Below, one piece after another: positions 53,535 to 61,397 of a stretch of 61,397 nucleotides of DNA. The stretch is from Hymenobacter terrestris (GTDB lineage: Bacteria; Bacteroidota; Bacteroidia; Cytophagales; Hymenobacteraceae), in assembly GCF_013377905.1 (NCBI RefSeq), contig NZ_JABKAV010000019.1, positions 1-61,397 of the forward strand, read 5' to 3'. A program made the position numbers and the translations under genes. Numbering within the stretch: the first letter of the stretch is position 1; each line of letters begins with the position of its first letter. The notes beneath the pieces are model-generated. The model ran no database searches. It saw only the letters and a list, made by a program, of their open reading frames with translations, and was not told the DNA's origin.

Positions 53535-54875
53535 TTACGCCGTTACTAGTTTGCCCGGGAACACCGCGCCGGGCTTAGTGGCTTCCTGCGGGTGCGTAAC
53601 GTGCCACTCGAATTCGTCGCGGAAGTGGCGCACGGCGGCGGCAACGGGCCAGGCAGCAGCTTCGCCCAGCGGGCAGATGGTGTTGCCCTCAATCTGCTTG
53701 GCTACGCTTACCAGCAGGTCGATGTCGTGCATCTGGCCGTGGCCGTGCACGAGGCGGTGCAGCACCTTTTCTAGCCAGCCCGTACCCTCACGGCACGGCG
53801 AGCATTGCCCGCAGCTTTCGTGGTGGTAGAAGCGGCTGAAACTCCAGGTGTTGCGCACGATGTTGGTCGTCTCATCCATGGCAATAAAGCCACCCGAGCC
53901 GAGCATGGTGCCCGTTATGAAGCCACCGTCGCTCAACGACTCATAAGTCATCAGGCGGTCTTCGCCGGTGGCAGTTTTGAGGATGAGCTCCTTGGGCAGA
54001 ATCGGTACTGAGGAGCCGCCGGCTACTACAGCTTTCAGGTCGCGGCCCTTCCAAATACCGCCGCAGTACTCATCAGAATAGATGAACTCCTCGACGGGCA
54101 GGCCCAACTCGATTTCGTAGATGCCAGGTTTGTTGAGGTGGCCGCAAGCGGAGAATAGCTTGGTGCCGGTGCTCTTACCCACGCCGATTTTGGCGTACTC
54201 ATCGCCGCCTTCGTTCACAATTACCGGCACGGCCGCAATTGATTCGACGTTGTTAACCACGGTAGGACGGGCGTACAGGCCCTGCACAGCTGGGAAAGGC
54301 GGCTTGTTGCGCGGATTGCCCCGCTTGCCCTCCAGGCTTTCAAGTAGCGCTGTTTCTTCACCGCAGATATACGCGCCGCCGCCCGGATGCACGAACAGGT
54401 CAAGGTCGTAGCCCGAGCCCAGAATGTTCTTACCCAGGAAACCGGCCGCGTAGGCTTCGGCAATAGCTTTTTCGAGGATGCGTAGCACGTACAACAGCTC
54501 GCCGCGGATGTAGATGTACGAGGTGTTCGCACCCAGCGCATACGAGCCCGTAATCATGCCCTCAATTAGCAAGTGGGGCAGTTTCGACATCAACTCCCGG
54601 TCCTTGAAAGTACCCGGCTCCGATTCGTCGGCGTTGCAAACGAGGTAACGCGGCACGCCCTCGGGCTTGGCCAGAAAGCTCCACTTCAGGCCCGTAGGGA
54701 AGCCCGCGCCGCCGCGGCCCCGCAGGCCCGACTTCTTGACTTCCTCCACCACCTCATCGGGGGTCATGGTCTTGAGGGCCTTCTCCACCGAGCGGTAGCC
54801 GCCGTGCTTGCGGTACACGTCGAGCTTCTCGATGCCTTCAACGTTGATATGTTCGGTCAGCAGTTTGCGTCCCAT
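53535..54875 (-). CDS. nuoF: NADH-quinone oxidoreductase subunit F
   Basis: This 446-residue subunit binds NADH, FMN and the N3 cluster. [18 protein letters not shown] near 50-67 holds the FMN/NADH glycine-rich loop, [15 protein letters not shown] near 80-94 is conserved, and [14 protein letters not shown] plus a distal Cys ([12 protein letters not shown]) ligate the cluster. The ATG at 54875 gives the MGRKLLTEH start; the upstream 65 codons are frame-shifted reading of nuoE. Confidence 0.97.
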   Translation of the reverse strand: MGRKLLTEHINVEGIEKLDVYRKHGGYRSVEKALKTMTPDEVVEEVKKSGLRGRGGAGFPTGLKWSFLAKPEGVPRYLVCNADESEPGTFKDRELMSKLPHLLIEGMITGSYALGANTSYIYIRGELLYVLRILEKAIAEAYAAGFLGKNILGSGYDLDLFVHPGGGAYICGEETALLESLEGKRGNPRNKPPFPAVQGLYARPTVVNNVESIAAVPVIVNEGGDEYAKIGVGKSTGTKLFSACGHLNKPGIYEIELGLPVEEFIYSDEYCGGIWKGRDLKAVVAGGSSVPILPKELILKTATGEDRLMTYESLSDGGFITGTMLGSGGFIAMDETTNIVRNTWSFSRFYHHESCGQCSPCREGTGWLEKVLHRLVHGHGQMHDIDLLVSVAKQIEGNTICPLGEAAAWPVAAAVRHFRDEFEWHVTHPQEATKPGAVFPGKLVTA

Positions 54876-54895
54876 AGGTTCAGAGCGAAAAGGCG

Positions 54896-55465
54896 TTAGT
54901 TGTTGGCCAGCGCGTTTGAGAGGCCAGTTTCTTCCCAGGGCAGGGCGGGCCGATGCACCTGGTTGCGCAGCTCGGCGAGCATGGCATCCACGGCTTCGGG
55001 GGTGTCGAGTTGCTCGTAGTACTGCTCGCGCACCTGCACGATGGGGGCGAAGCCGCAGGCGGCCAGGCACTCCACTTCTTTCAGAGTAAACAGACCGTCT
55101 TCAGAAGCTGGCCCTCCCACTTTGGCACCCGTAATGCGCTCCAGCTGGGCCGTTAGCTCCTCGGAGCCGCGCAGCATGCAGGGGCCAGTGCGGCAGATTT
55201 CCAGCACGTGCTTTCCTACTGGCTTGAGGTTGAACATGGTGTAGAAAGATGACACCTCGTACACCTCAATCGGCTTTATGCCCAGCACCTCGGCCACTAG
55301 GTCCTGCACTTCGGGGCTTACCCAGCCACCAAACTCGGCCTGGGCAATGTGCAACACCGGCAGCATAGCCGATTTGCGGCGGTCGTTGGGGTATTGCTTG
55401 CAGATGCGCTCAATCTCGGCCTTGGCGGCTTCAGAAAATTGCGGCTTGAGGGCAGTCGATTCCAT
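54896..55465 (-). CDS. nuoE: NADH-quinone oxidoreductase subunit E
   Basis: This 189-residue thioredoxin-like subunit with cluster N1a has Cys ligands in CRTGPCMLRGSEE and CLAACGFAP. The N-terminal helical bundle has RRKSAMLPVLHIAQAEFGGW. The C-terminal tail beyond about residue 160 (PALPWEETGLSNALANN) is longer than usual. The ATG at 55465 lies 19 bases after the nuoD stop. Confidence 0.95.
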   Translation of the reverse strand: MESTALKPQFSEAAKAEIERICKQYPNDRRKSAMLPVLHIAQAEFGGWVSPEVQDLVAEVLGIKPIEVYEVSSFYTMFNLKPVGKHVLEICRTGPCMLRGSEELTAQLERITGAKVGGPASEDGLFTLKEVECLAACGFAPIVQVREQYYEQLDTPEAVDAMLAELRNQVHRPALPWEETGLSNALANN

Positions 55466-55484
55466 ATCAGTCAATTCAGAAAAA

Positions 55485-56753
55485 CTACGCGTCGAGCTCC
55501 CCGGCAATTACGTTCATCGAACTCAGCGTCACGATGGCGTCGGAGAGGGTCTGGCCCACCACCATTTCGGTGTAGGCCTGGTAGTAGATGAAGCAGGGGC
55601 GGCGGAAGTGCAGGCGGTAGGGTGTGCGGCCACCGTCGGAAACCAGGTAGAAACCCAGTTCGCCGTTGCCGCCTTCCACCGAGTGGTAAACCTCGCCCAC
55701 GGGAGCATCAATCTCGCCCATCACAATTTTGAAGTGATAGATGAGGGCCTCCATGTTCTGGTACACGGCCTGCTTGGGCGGCAGGTAGAAGTGCGGCGCA
55801 TCGGCGTGATACGGGCCGGCTGGCAGGTTTTCCAGCGCCTGCTCGATGATGCGCAGGCTCTGCCAGATTTCCTCGTTGCGCACCATGAACCGGTCGTAGG
55901 TGTCGCCCTTGGTGCCCACCGGAATTTCGAAGTCGAAGTCCTGGTAGCTGGAGTAGGGGTTCATCACGCGCACATCGTAATCGACGCCGGCGGCCCTCAG
56001 GTTGGGGCCGGTAAAGCCGTAGTTGAGGGCGCGTTCGGCCGAGATGGCTCCCACGTCCACAATCCGGTCCATGAAGATGCGGTTGCGGTTGAACATGGTC
56101 TCGAACTCGCGCATTACGCCGGGGAAGGTCTTCAGCCAGGCGCGCAGTTTGGCAATGGCAATGTCGGAGAAGTCGCGCTCCATGCCGCCCACGCGGCCCA
56201 TGTTGGTGGTGAGGCGGGCGCCGCTTACTTCCTCGTAAATCTCGTACACCTTCTCCCGCTCATCCATGAGGTAGAGGAAGCCGGTGAAAGCACCCGTATC
56301 CACGCCCAGAATGCCGTTGCAGATGAGGTGGTCGGTGATGCGGGCCAGTTCCATCAAAATTACGCGGATGTACTGGGCGCGCTTGGGAACTTCCACGCCG
56401 AGCAGCTTCTCCACCGTCATGTGCCAGCCCATGTTGTTGATGGGCGACGAACAGTAGTTCATCCGGTCAGTGAGGGTGGTAATCTGGTAGAAGGGCCGGC
56501 GCTCGGCAATCTTCTCGAAGGCGCGGTGGATGTAGCCGATGGTGGGCACGCCGGAAATGATCCGCTCGCCATCCATTTGCAGGATGTTCTGAAAAATACC
56601 GTGCGTTGCCGGGTGCGTCGGACCCAGGTTAAGGGTCGTCAGCTCCTGGTTGAAGTCATTGACAGTCGGGGCCAACGGGTTCAGGTGCGCCTGTTGCTCG
56701 CGCGCCGACTCGATTATCTTATGGGTGCCTTCCAGCGTGTCGTTTACTGCCAT
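55485..56753 (-). CDS. nuoD: NADH-quinone oxidoreductase subunit D
   Basis: This 422-residue 49-kDa subunit lines the quinone site. LNLGPTHPATHGIFQ near 41-55 includes the loop His, RMNYCSSPINNMGW near 98-111 follows, and RHFRRP-type RLHFRRPCFIYYQAY lies near the C-terminus. It is not fused with nuoC. The first ~30 residues are a variable tail. Confidence 0.96.
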   Translation of the reverse strand: MAVNDTLEGTHKIIESAREQQAHLNPLAPTVNDFNQELTTLNLGPTHPATHGIFQNILQMDGERIISGVPTIGYIHRAFEKIAERRPFYQITTLTDRMNYCSSPINNMGWHMTVEKLLGVEVPKRAQYIRVILMELARITDHLICNGILGVDTGAFTGFLYLMDEREKVYEIYEEVSGARLTTNMGRVGGMERDFSDIAIAKLRAWLKTFPGVMREFETMFNRNRIFMDRIVDVGAISAERALNYGFTGPNLRAAGVDYDVRVMNPYSSYQDFDFEIPVGTKGDTYDRFMVRNEEIWQSLRIIEQALENLPAGPYHADAPHFYLPPKQAVYQNMEALIYHFKIVMGEIDAPVGEVYHSVEGGNGELGFYLVSDGGRTPYRLHFRRPCFIYYQAYTEMVVGQTLSDAIVTLSSMNVIAGELDA

Positions 56754-56756
56754 AAT

Positions 56757-56854
56757 GCTAGTATTGAGTAGTTGGTAGTGAGTATTGAGAAACCATTATC
56801 GAGCGAAATCAGACCATTAGTCTCACTACTCAATACCAGCTACTCACTACTAAA
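56757..56854. repeat. TAGTATTGAGTAGT-type inverted repeat between nuoC and nuoD
   Basis: TAGTATTGAGTAGTTGGTAG at the nuoD side is mirrored by TCACTACTCAATACCAGCTA at the nuoC side. It is the same word family as at 15470-15642. Confidence 0.75.
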
Positions 56855-56857
56855 CAC

Positions 56858-57421
56858 TTATCGGCCAAAGAACAGGTCGGTTTTGTCTTCGCGAGTGCCA
56901 TCTTCCAGCGCGTACTCCTTGCGCATCGGGTGGTAGTCCATGTCCTCCACGTTGAGGATGCGCATCAGGTTGGGGTGGCCGGGGAAGATGATGCCGTAGA
57001 AGTCGAAAGCCTCGCGCTCCATCCAGTTGGCGCAGGAATAGAGGTCGGTGAGGGTCGGAGCTACCGGGTCGGCAATAGGAAAAAAGATTTTCAGCCGCAG
57101 CCGGATGTTGCGCGTGAGGCTGTGCAAATGATACACCATACTCAACTCCTGGCCTTCCCGGTCGGGGAAATGCACCCCGCACATGGTAGTCAGAAAGTTG
57201 AGTTGCAACTCCTGATCCTTCTGCAAACCCGCAATAATGCCGTGAATCTGCTCCCGGGTGGTCGTCACCGAAAGCAGGCCGTACGATTCTTCCACATCGG
57301 TGAAAGCGGCCTCGCCGAATAGGTGGTGCAATAGGGCCAGCAGCTGCGCATTTTGTTGCGCGGCCGGGTCCTGGGCAGCAGCCTGTTCCTGAGCGGGGAT
57401 AGATTCGTTTTGGTCAGCCAT
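56858..57421 (-). CDS. nuoC: NADH-quinone oxidoreductase subunit C
   Basis: This 187-residue 30-kDa subunit has YHLHSLTRNIRLRLKIFFP, SCANWMEREAFDFYGIIFPG and HPNLMRILNVEDMDYHPMRK near residues 97-165, the family signature (ERE.(Y/F)D..G). An N-terminal Gln/Ala-rich tail of about 25 residues precedes the domain. It interacts with NuoD in the hydrophilic arm. Confidence 0.95.
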   Translation of the reverse strand: MADQNESIPAQEQAAAQDPAAQQNAQLLALLHHLFGEAAFTDVEESYGLLSVTTTREQIHGIIAGLQKDQELQLNFLTTMCGVHFPDREGQELSMVYHLHSLTRNIRLRLKIFFPIADPVAPTLTDLYSCANWMEREAFDFYGIIFPGHPNLMRILNVEDMDYHPMRKEYALEDGTREDKTDLFFGR

Positions 57422-57429
57422 TCTTATTG

Positions 57430-57520
57430 AGAAGCTAGGAGCTGGAAGTTAGAAGCTAGAATATCAGTTGGCGAAACCAGAAACCCAGAACGAATTCCAA
57501 CGCCTGGCTTCTAACTTCTA
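57430..57520. repeat. GAAGCTAGGAGCTGGAAG-type inverted repeat between nuoB and nuoC
   Basis: AGAAGCTAGGAGCTGGAAGT and TTAGAAGC at the nuoC side are mirrored by GGCTTCTAACTTCTATCTAC at the nuoB side. The same words flank the repeat between mreB and mreC. Confidence 0.65.
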
Positions 57521-57521
57521 T

Positions 57522-58076
57522 CTACTTGATATTGTACGATGCCAGCAGGGCCTGATACTCGGGCGAGTTGCGGCGGCGAATTGATTCGTTACGGGCCAGA
57601 TCCTGCACGCGCATCAGGCCGTCGAGCACCTGCTCGGGGCGGGGCGGGCAGCCGGGCACATACACGTCAACCGGAATGATGCGGTCGATGCCCTGAAGCA
57701 CCGAGTAGGTATCGAAAATACCACCCGAAGAGGCGCAGGCGCCCATAGCCAGCACCCAGCGGGGCTCGGCCATCTGCTCGTACACCTGCTTCACGATGGG
57801 AGCCATTTTCTTGGCAATCGTACCCATCACCATCAGCAAATCGGCCTGCCGGGGCGAGAAGCTCGGCCGCTCGGAGCCGAAGCGCGAGATGTCGTAGCGC
57901 GAGCCCATAGTGGCCATAAACTCGATGCCGCAGCACGAAGTGGCGAAGGGCAGCGGCCAGAGCGAGTTGGCGCGGGCCATGCCCACTACCTTCTCCAGCG
58001 AAGTAGCGAAGTAGCCTGCGCCTTCGAGGCCGTCGGGGGCCTCTACCATCTTGATTTCGGGAACTCGGGTATCCAT
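57522..58076 (-). CDS. nuoB: NADH-quinone oxidoreductase subunit B
   Basis: This 184-residue subunit carries cluster N2. The adjacent cysteines in TSCCGIEFM, then GACASSGG and PGCPPRPEQ, complete the ligand set. ARANSLWPLPFATSCCG is standard. Normal length. Confidence 0.97.
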   Translation of the reverse strand: MDTRVPEIKMVEAPDGLEGAGYFATSLEKVVGMARANSLWPLPFATSCCGIEFMATMGSRYDISRFGSERPSFSPRQADLLMVMGTIAKKMAPIVKQVYEQMAEPRWVLAMGACASSGGIFDTYSVLQGIDRIIPVDVYVPGCPPRPEQVLDGLMRVQDLARNESIRRRNSPEYQALLASYNIK

Positions 58077-58152
58077 AAAGCAGGAAGTCAGGGAAGAAAA
58101 AGTGGCGTAAATCCACTTAGAGCCAACAGAAGCCGGCGGGCAAAAGTTTGAC

Positions 58153-58545
58153 CTAACGGCTTTCGTTCCAGTCCAGAATGCCCTTTTTGATGACGTACAC
58201 GAAACCCGCCATCAGCAGCGTCAGGAACACCAGCATCTGAATAAAGCCAGTGGTGCCCAGGGCGCGGAAGTTGACGGCCCAGGGATACATGAAGATTACC
58301 TCGACATCGAAAAGCACGAACAGAATGGCCGTGAGGAAGTATTTAACCGAAATCGGGGTACGGGCATTGCCCACCGACTCAATGCCGCATTCAAATGCCT
58401 CATCCTTAACCACGCTCTTGCGGCGTGGCCCCACCAAGTGCGAGACAATCATGGCGAAGGCCACGAAGGCAATGGCCAGCACGAACTGGACGATGATGGG
58501 AAGGAAATCCTGGGGCTGGTATTGAACGGGAACGGCGAGCAGCAT
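58153..58545 (-). CDS. nuoA: NADH-quinone oxidoreductase subunit A
   Basis: This 130-residue three-helix subunit has KDEAFECGIESVGNARTPIS (the Cys-loop that changes conformation in active/deactive states) and FLTAILFVLFDVEVIFMYPW. I chose the ATG at 58545. The alternative at 58581 falls at the expected transcription start of the promoter at 58588-58595, and the one at 58617 lies before it. First gene of the nuo locus. Confidence 0.95.
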   Translation of the reverse strand: MLLAVPVQYQPQDFLPIIVQFVLAIAFVAFAMIVSHLVGPRRKSVVKDEAFECGIESVGNARTPISVKYFLTAILFVLFDVEVIFMYPWAVNFRALGTTGFIQMLVFLTLLMAGFVYVIKKGILDWNESR

Positions 58546-58587
58546 GGCAGCAACGGGTAAAAGGCCGTTTCGCAACGGCATGGGAGG

Positions 58588-58595
58588 CAAAGGTA
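58588..58595 (-). promoter_or_regulatory. Promoter of nuoA-J, -7 element TACCTTTG
   Basis: Exact -7 match on the minus strand, 42 bases before the chosen nuoA ATG. No operator-like palindrome is seen beside it. Confidence 0.65.
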
Positions 58596-58693
58596 GGCCC
58601 TCCGCAGTTGGGAACAAAGATGAAAGCCGGCTGGGGTGCGACTGGCTGTTAATTAACTCTGGTTGGTCGTCTGACTGGCAACAAATACGTTAT

Positions 58694-58751
58694 TGAGTAG
58701 ACAAACAAAACGGCCGCCCTGTTCAGGACGGCCGTTTTGTTTGTCTACTCA
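58694..58751. terminator. Terminator after pruA
   Basis: Perfect 23-base arms (58694-58716 and 58729-58751, TGAGTAGACAAACAAAACGG and on) with CCTG/CAGG pairing in the loop. It lies 21 bases past the pruA stop. The T-rich arms allow action on either strand. Confidence 0.88.
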
Positions 58752-58772
58752 GGCAAATAGCAACGCTACGTT

Positions 58773-60437
58773 CTAGATGCCTTTATCCCGGTTCAGATCC
58801 TCGGCCGGGGCGGCGCCCAAGAAGGGGTAGCGGTAGTCCACCACGGGCACGAAGGTTTCTTTAATGGTGCGCGGCGACACCCAGCGGAGCAGGTTGAGGA
58901 TGGAGCCGGCTTTGTCGTTGGTGCCGGAAGCACGGGCGCCGCCGAAAGGCTGCTGGCCCACCACGGCCCCGGTAGGCTTGTCGTTGATGTAGAAGTTGCC
59001 GGCAGCCTGCACCAGCTTGCGCGTGGCCAGGTCGATAGCGTAGCGGTCTTGCGAGAAAACGGCACCGGTAAGAGCGTAAGGCGAGGTCTGGTCGACAACC
59101 TCCAGGGTTTCCTCAAACTTGTCGGCCTCGTACACATACACCGTTACAACGGGGCCGAACAGCTCCTCGCACATGGTTACGTACTTGGGGTCCTTGGTTA
59201 CGATGACGGTGGGTTCAATGAAATAGCCTTTGCTCTTGCTGTAACCGCCGCCGGCAATGATTTCCACGCTGCTGTCGGCCTTGGCGGCGTCGAGGTACTT
59301 GGCCAGCTTATCGAACGATTTCTCGTCGATGACGGCATTGATGAAGTTGGAGAGGTCCTCCACATCGCCCATCTTAAAGGTGGCGAGGTCTTCCTTCACG
59401 TAGCCCAGAATTTCATCGGCCAGGTTCGAGGGCAGGTATACCCGCGAGGCGGCCGAGCACTTCTGGCCCTGGTACTCGAACGCGCCGCGCGAAATACCCA
59501 CGGCCACGGCTTTAGCGTGCGCCGACTTATGAGCCACGATGAAGTCCTTGCCGCCGGTTTCGCCTACGATGCGCGGGTAGGTTTTGTACTTGCTGATGTT
59601 CTCGCCAATCGTTTTCCAGATGTGCTGGAACACGCCGGTCGAACCCGTGAAGTGGATGCCAGCGAAGTCGGGATGCTGGAAAATGACGTTGCCGGCCGTC
59701 GGGCCGTCCACATACACCAAGTTGATAACGCCATCGGGCACGCCGGCCTCCTTGAACAGCTCCATCAGCACCTGGGCCGAGTAAATCTGGGTGTCGGCGG
59801 GCTTCCAGACGGTGACGTTGCCGAGCATGGCCGCCGAAGTGGGCAGGTTGCCGGCAATAGCCGTGAAGTTGAAGGGCGTGAGGGCGAAGATGAAGCCTTC
59901 CAAGGGGCGGTGCTCCAGTCGGTTCCACATGCCGGGCATGGAGGCGGGCTGCTGCTTGTACAGCTCGCTCATATAATGCACATTGAAGCGCAGGAAGTCG
60001 ATAAATTCGCAGGCGGCATCGATTTCGGCCTGGAAAGCATTTTTGCTCTGACCCAGCATGGTAGCTGCGTTGAGGCGGGCGCGGTAAGGGCCGGCCAGCA
60101 GGTCAGCAGCTTTCAGGAAAATAGCGGCCCGCTGCTCCCAGGGCAGTTCAGCCCACTCGGTGCGGGCAGCCAGCGCGGCGTCGATAGCCTGCTGCACGTG
60201 CGAGGCGTCGCCGCGGTGGAAATGGCCCAGCGTGTGCTTATGGTCGTGGGGCGGACTCATACGCACAAGCTTGCCCGTACGCACTTCCTGGCCACCAATG
60301 TGCATGGCAATATCGCGCTCCTGCTGCTTGAATTCTTTGAGGGTCTTGAGCAACTCAATCCGCTCGGGCGAATCAGGTGCGTAGCCCTTCACGGGCTCAT
60401 TAATCGGCAGCGGAACGTTGAAAAAGGCGTTGGCCAT
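58773..60437 (-). CDS. pruA: L-glutamate gamma-semialdehyde dehydrogenase (P5C dehydrogenase)
   Basis: This 554-residue NAD-dependent aldehyde dehydrogenase of proline and ornithine breakdown produces glutamate. The catalytic Cys is at 327 (EYQGQKCSAASR), the general-base Glu at 293 (VGETGGKDF), and the NAD-binding GSTGVF near 265. LTPFNFTAIAGNLPTSAAML is typical of the monofunctional, eukaryote-like P5CDH group. No proline dehydrogenase domain is fused and none is nearby. Confidence 0.95.
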   Translation of the reverse strand: MANAFFNVPLPINEPVKGYAPDSPERIELLKTLKEFKQQERDIAMHIGGQEVRTGKLVRMSPPHDHKHTLGHFHRGDASHVQQAIDAALAARTEWAELPWEQRAAIFLKAADLLAGPYRARLNAATMLGQSKNAFQAEIDAACEFIDFLRFNVHYMSELYKQQPASMPGMWNRLEHRPLEGFIFALTPFNFTAIAGNLPTSAAMLGNVTVWKPADTQIYSAQVLMELFKEAGVPDGVINLVYVDGPTAGNVIFQHPDFAGIHFTGSTGVFQHIWKTIGENISKYKTYPRIVGETGGKDFIVAHKSAHAKAVAVGISRGAFEYQGQKCSAASRVYLPSNLADEILGYVKEDLATFKMGDVEDLSNFINAVIDEKSFDKLAKYLDAAKADSSVEIIAGGGYSKSKGYFIEPTVIVTKDPKYVTMCEELFGPVVTVYVYEADKFEETLEVVDQTSPYALTGAVFSQDRYAIDLATRKLVQAAGNFYINDKPTGAVVGQQPFGGARASGTNDKAGSILNLLRWVSPRTIKETFVPVVDYRYPFLGAAPAEDLNRDKGI

Positions 60438-60474
60438 AAACGGAGGGATTTTAAGTGGCGGAAAGAATAGACTA

Positions 60475-60482
60475 CAAAGGTA
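60475..60482 (-). promoter_or_regulatory. Putative pruA promoter TACCTTTG
   Basis: Exact -7 match on the minus strand, 37 bases before the pruA ATG. Confidence 0.65.
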
Positions 60483-60558
60483 GGGCTTCGGGGTTAGTGC
60501 TTACCTGATAATACCTAGTTGTCAGTCTACAACTAAATGGAGGCCTATCAACCAGGCA

Positions 60559-61233
60559 TTAAACCGGCTCCAGCACGGCCGGCTCGTTGTGGGCGGGCGA
60601 GTTCACCAGCTTGCTGATGACGTACTCCCGCATCAGTTCGGTAGGATAGGGTTGTAGCAAGGCCTGATGGTCGGCGGCCGAAACCGCGTCGCTTAGCCAA
60701 GCCTGCTCGGCTTCGGGGCCCTGCAGAATTACCGGCATTCGGTGGTGTAGCGGGGCCATCAGGGCGTTGGGTTCGGTGGTGACGATGGTGAAGGTGGGCA
60801 GGATTTCGCCGGTGGCGCGGTCAAGCCATTCGTCCCAGAGGCCGGCAAAGGCGTAGGGCTGCCCCGAGGTGAGCAGGATGCGGTGGGGCGTTTTGGGTGG
60901 CAGGCCGTGGGCTTCTTTCTGCTGCCACTCATAGAAGCTGTCGGCCAGCACCAGGCAGCGGCGGCGCTGCAACAGTTGCCGGAACGAGGGCTTTTCGGCC
61001 AGCGTTTCGGCGCGGGCGTTGATGGGCTGGGGGCCACTGGTGCGGTCCTTCACCCAGGCCGGCACCAGCCCCCACTGCATCAGCCGCACTTGGCTGGGCG
61101 CGGCGTTGGTAATTACGGGCAGGTGCTGCGAGGGTGCAGCATTGTAGGTTGGGGCGAAATCTTCGGCTAAGTCGGCCCCGAATCGTTCTTTGATTAAACC
61201 CGGTGGAGCAATGAGGCTATAGCGTCCGCACAT
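60559..61233 (-). CDS. SRAP-domain protein (YedK/HMCES family)
   Basis: This 224-residue protein has catalytic Cys2 (MCGRYS, exposed after Met removal), Asn72 in INARAET, Glu102 in SFYEW and His163 in HHRMP. These are the residues that form and process a thiazolidine link to abasic sites in single-stranded DNA. WGLVPAWVKD is the other family signature. It is often called SOS-response-associated, but no LexA-type box is evident upstream. Confidence 0.94.
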   Translation of the reverse strand: MCGRYSLIAPPGLIKERFGADLAEDFAPTYNAAPSQHLPVITNAAPSQVRLMQWGLVPAWVKDRTSGPQPINARAETLAEKPSFRQLLQRRRCLVLADSFYEWQQKEAHGLPPKTPHRILLTSGQPYAFAGLWDEWLDRATGEILPTFTIVTTEPNALMAPLHHRMPVILQGPEAEQAWLSDAVSAADHQALLQPYPTELMREYVISKLVNSPAHNEPAVLEPV

Positions 61234-61316
61234 AATCGAGGGAGGGTAAAACGTGAGGGTCCGTTTTACGAGCCGGGCTGGAAGGGTGTTATCATCAGTT
61301 GATAGTCGCGGCGCAC

Positions 61317-61397
61317 GGGGTAGGGGCAGGGTTTGTCGCCACCCGCCGTTGAACGATTCACCCCCAGACCGGTCAACGGCGGGGGGGGGGGAGGACC
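61317..61397. repeat. Family 2 palindrome, copy 3, cut by the window end
   Basis: The left arm GGGGTAGGGGCAGGGTTTGT, then CCCGCCGTTGAACG, resembles copies 1 and 2. The right arm starts GGTCAACGGC and then becomes 11 G residues before GAGGACC. The right arm is incomplete or misread. Confidence 0.7.

Noticed and set aside
55278..56771. Plus-strand open frame of 497 codons opposite nuoD and part of nuoE
   Set aside because: It spans two real genes on the other strand and has no recognisable domain.

Overview
The window reads as a piece of chromosome from a GC-rich Bacteroidota bacterium, most likely of the order Cytophagales and close to Hymenobacter. The signs are promoter -7 elements of the form TAnnTTTG or TAnnTTCG in place of a TATAAT box, the purH-mreBCD-mrdA-rodA cluster, a PorZ-like type IX secretion protein next to recO, many lipoproteins and a TonB-dependent receptor with a carboxypeptidase-like N-terminal domain, and a 14-subunit nuo locus with a short NuoG. 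The genus is an inference from gene content and style; no rRNA gene is present.

Layout. 1-1054: an acyl-CoA dehydrogenase gene cut by the window edge (minus). 1288-9727: purH, then the rod-shape and wall-elongation genes mreB, mreC, mreD, mrdA (PBP2) and rodA (plus). 9750-16361: a polytopic membrane protein, an unknown conserved protein, a [2Fe-2S] ferredoxin, thymidine kinase, porZ and recO. 16536-22099: six consecutive FKBP-type prolyl isomerase genes plus nrnA (minus), divergent from ndk. 23088-31578: a nucleoside transporter, then a probable iron-uptake locus read on the minus strand (DUF4856 lipoprotein, imelysin, vitamin-K-carboxylase-like HTTM protein, TonB receptor, group III truncated globin). 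It starts from a promoter whose start site is covered by a palindrome. 31788-32011: a composite inverted-repeat element. 32049-43318: old yellow enzyme, superoxide dismutase, tadA, two secreted unknowns, an ABC permease/M1 peptidase fusion with its ATPase, aspS and an L,D-transpeptidase-like lipoprotein. 43410-58545: nuoA to nuoN on the minus strand, with two intruders: a plus-strand maoC between nuoJ and nuoK, and an AT-rich lipoprotein gene between nuoL and nuoM. 58773-61233: pruA and an SRAP (YedK/HMCES) protein.

How the genes work together. MreB/C/D, PBP2 and RodA form one elongation machine. Complex I is encoded in full but looks split into two transcription units (nuoA-J and nuoK-N), each with its own TAnnTTTG promoter. 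The imelysin/HTTM/TonB/globin block probably serves iron or haem capture. The FKBP array probably serves folding of exported proteins, and at least four of its members are lipoproteins.

The most striking non-coding signal is the density of intergenic palindromes. At least eleven members or fragments of one family (terminus GTCATnCTGAGC) occur, with three or four further families. Many sit inside operons, and one half-copy supplies the end of the ferredoxin gene. No tRNA, rRNA, CRISPR array, prophage or transposase gene was seen. No gene-free stretch exceeds about 300 bases except 31579-32048, which is described under its promoter, operator and composite repeat.
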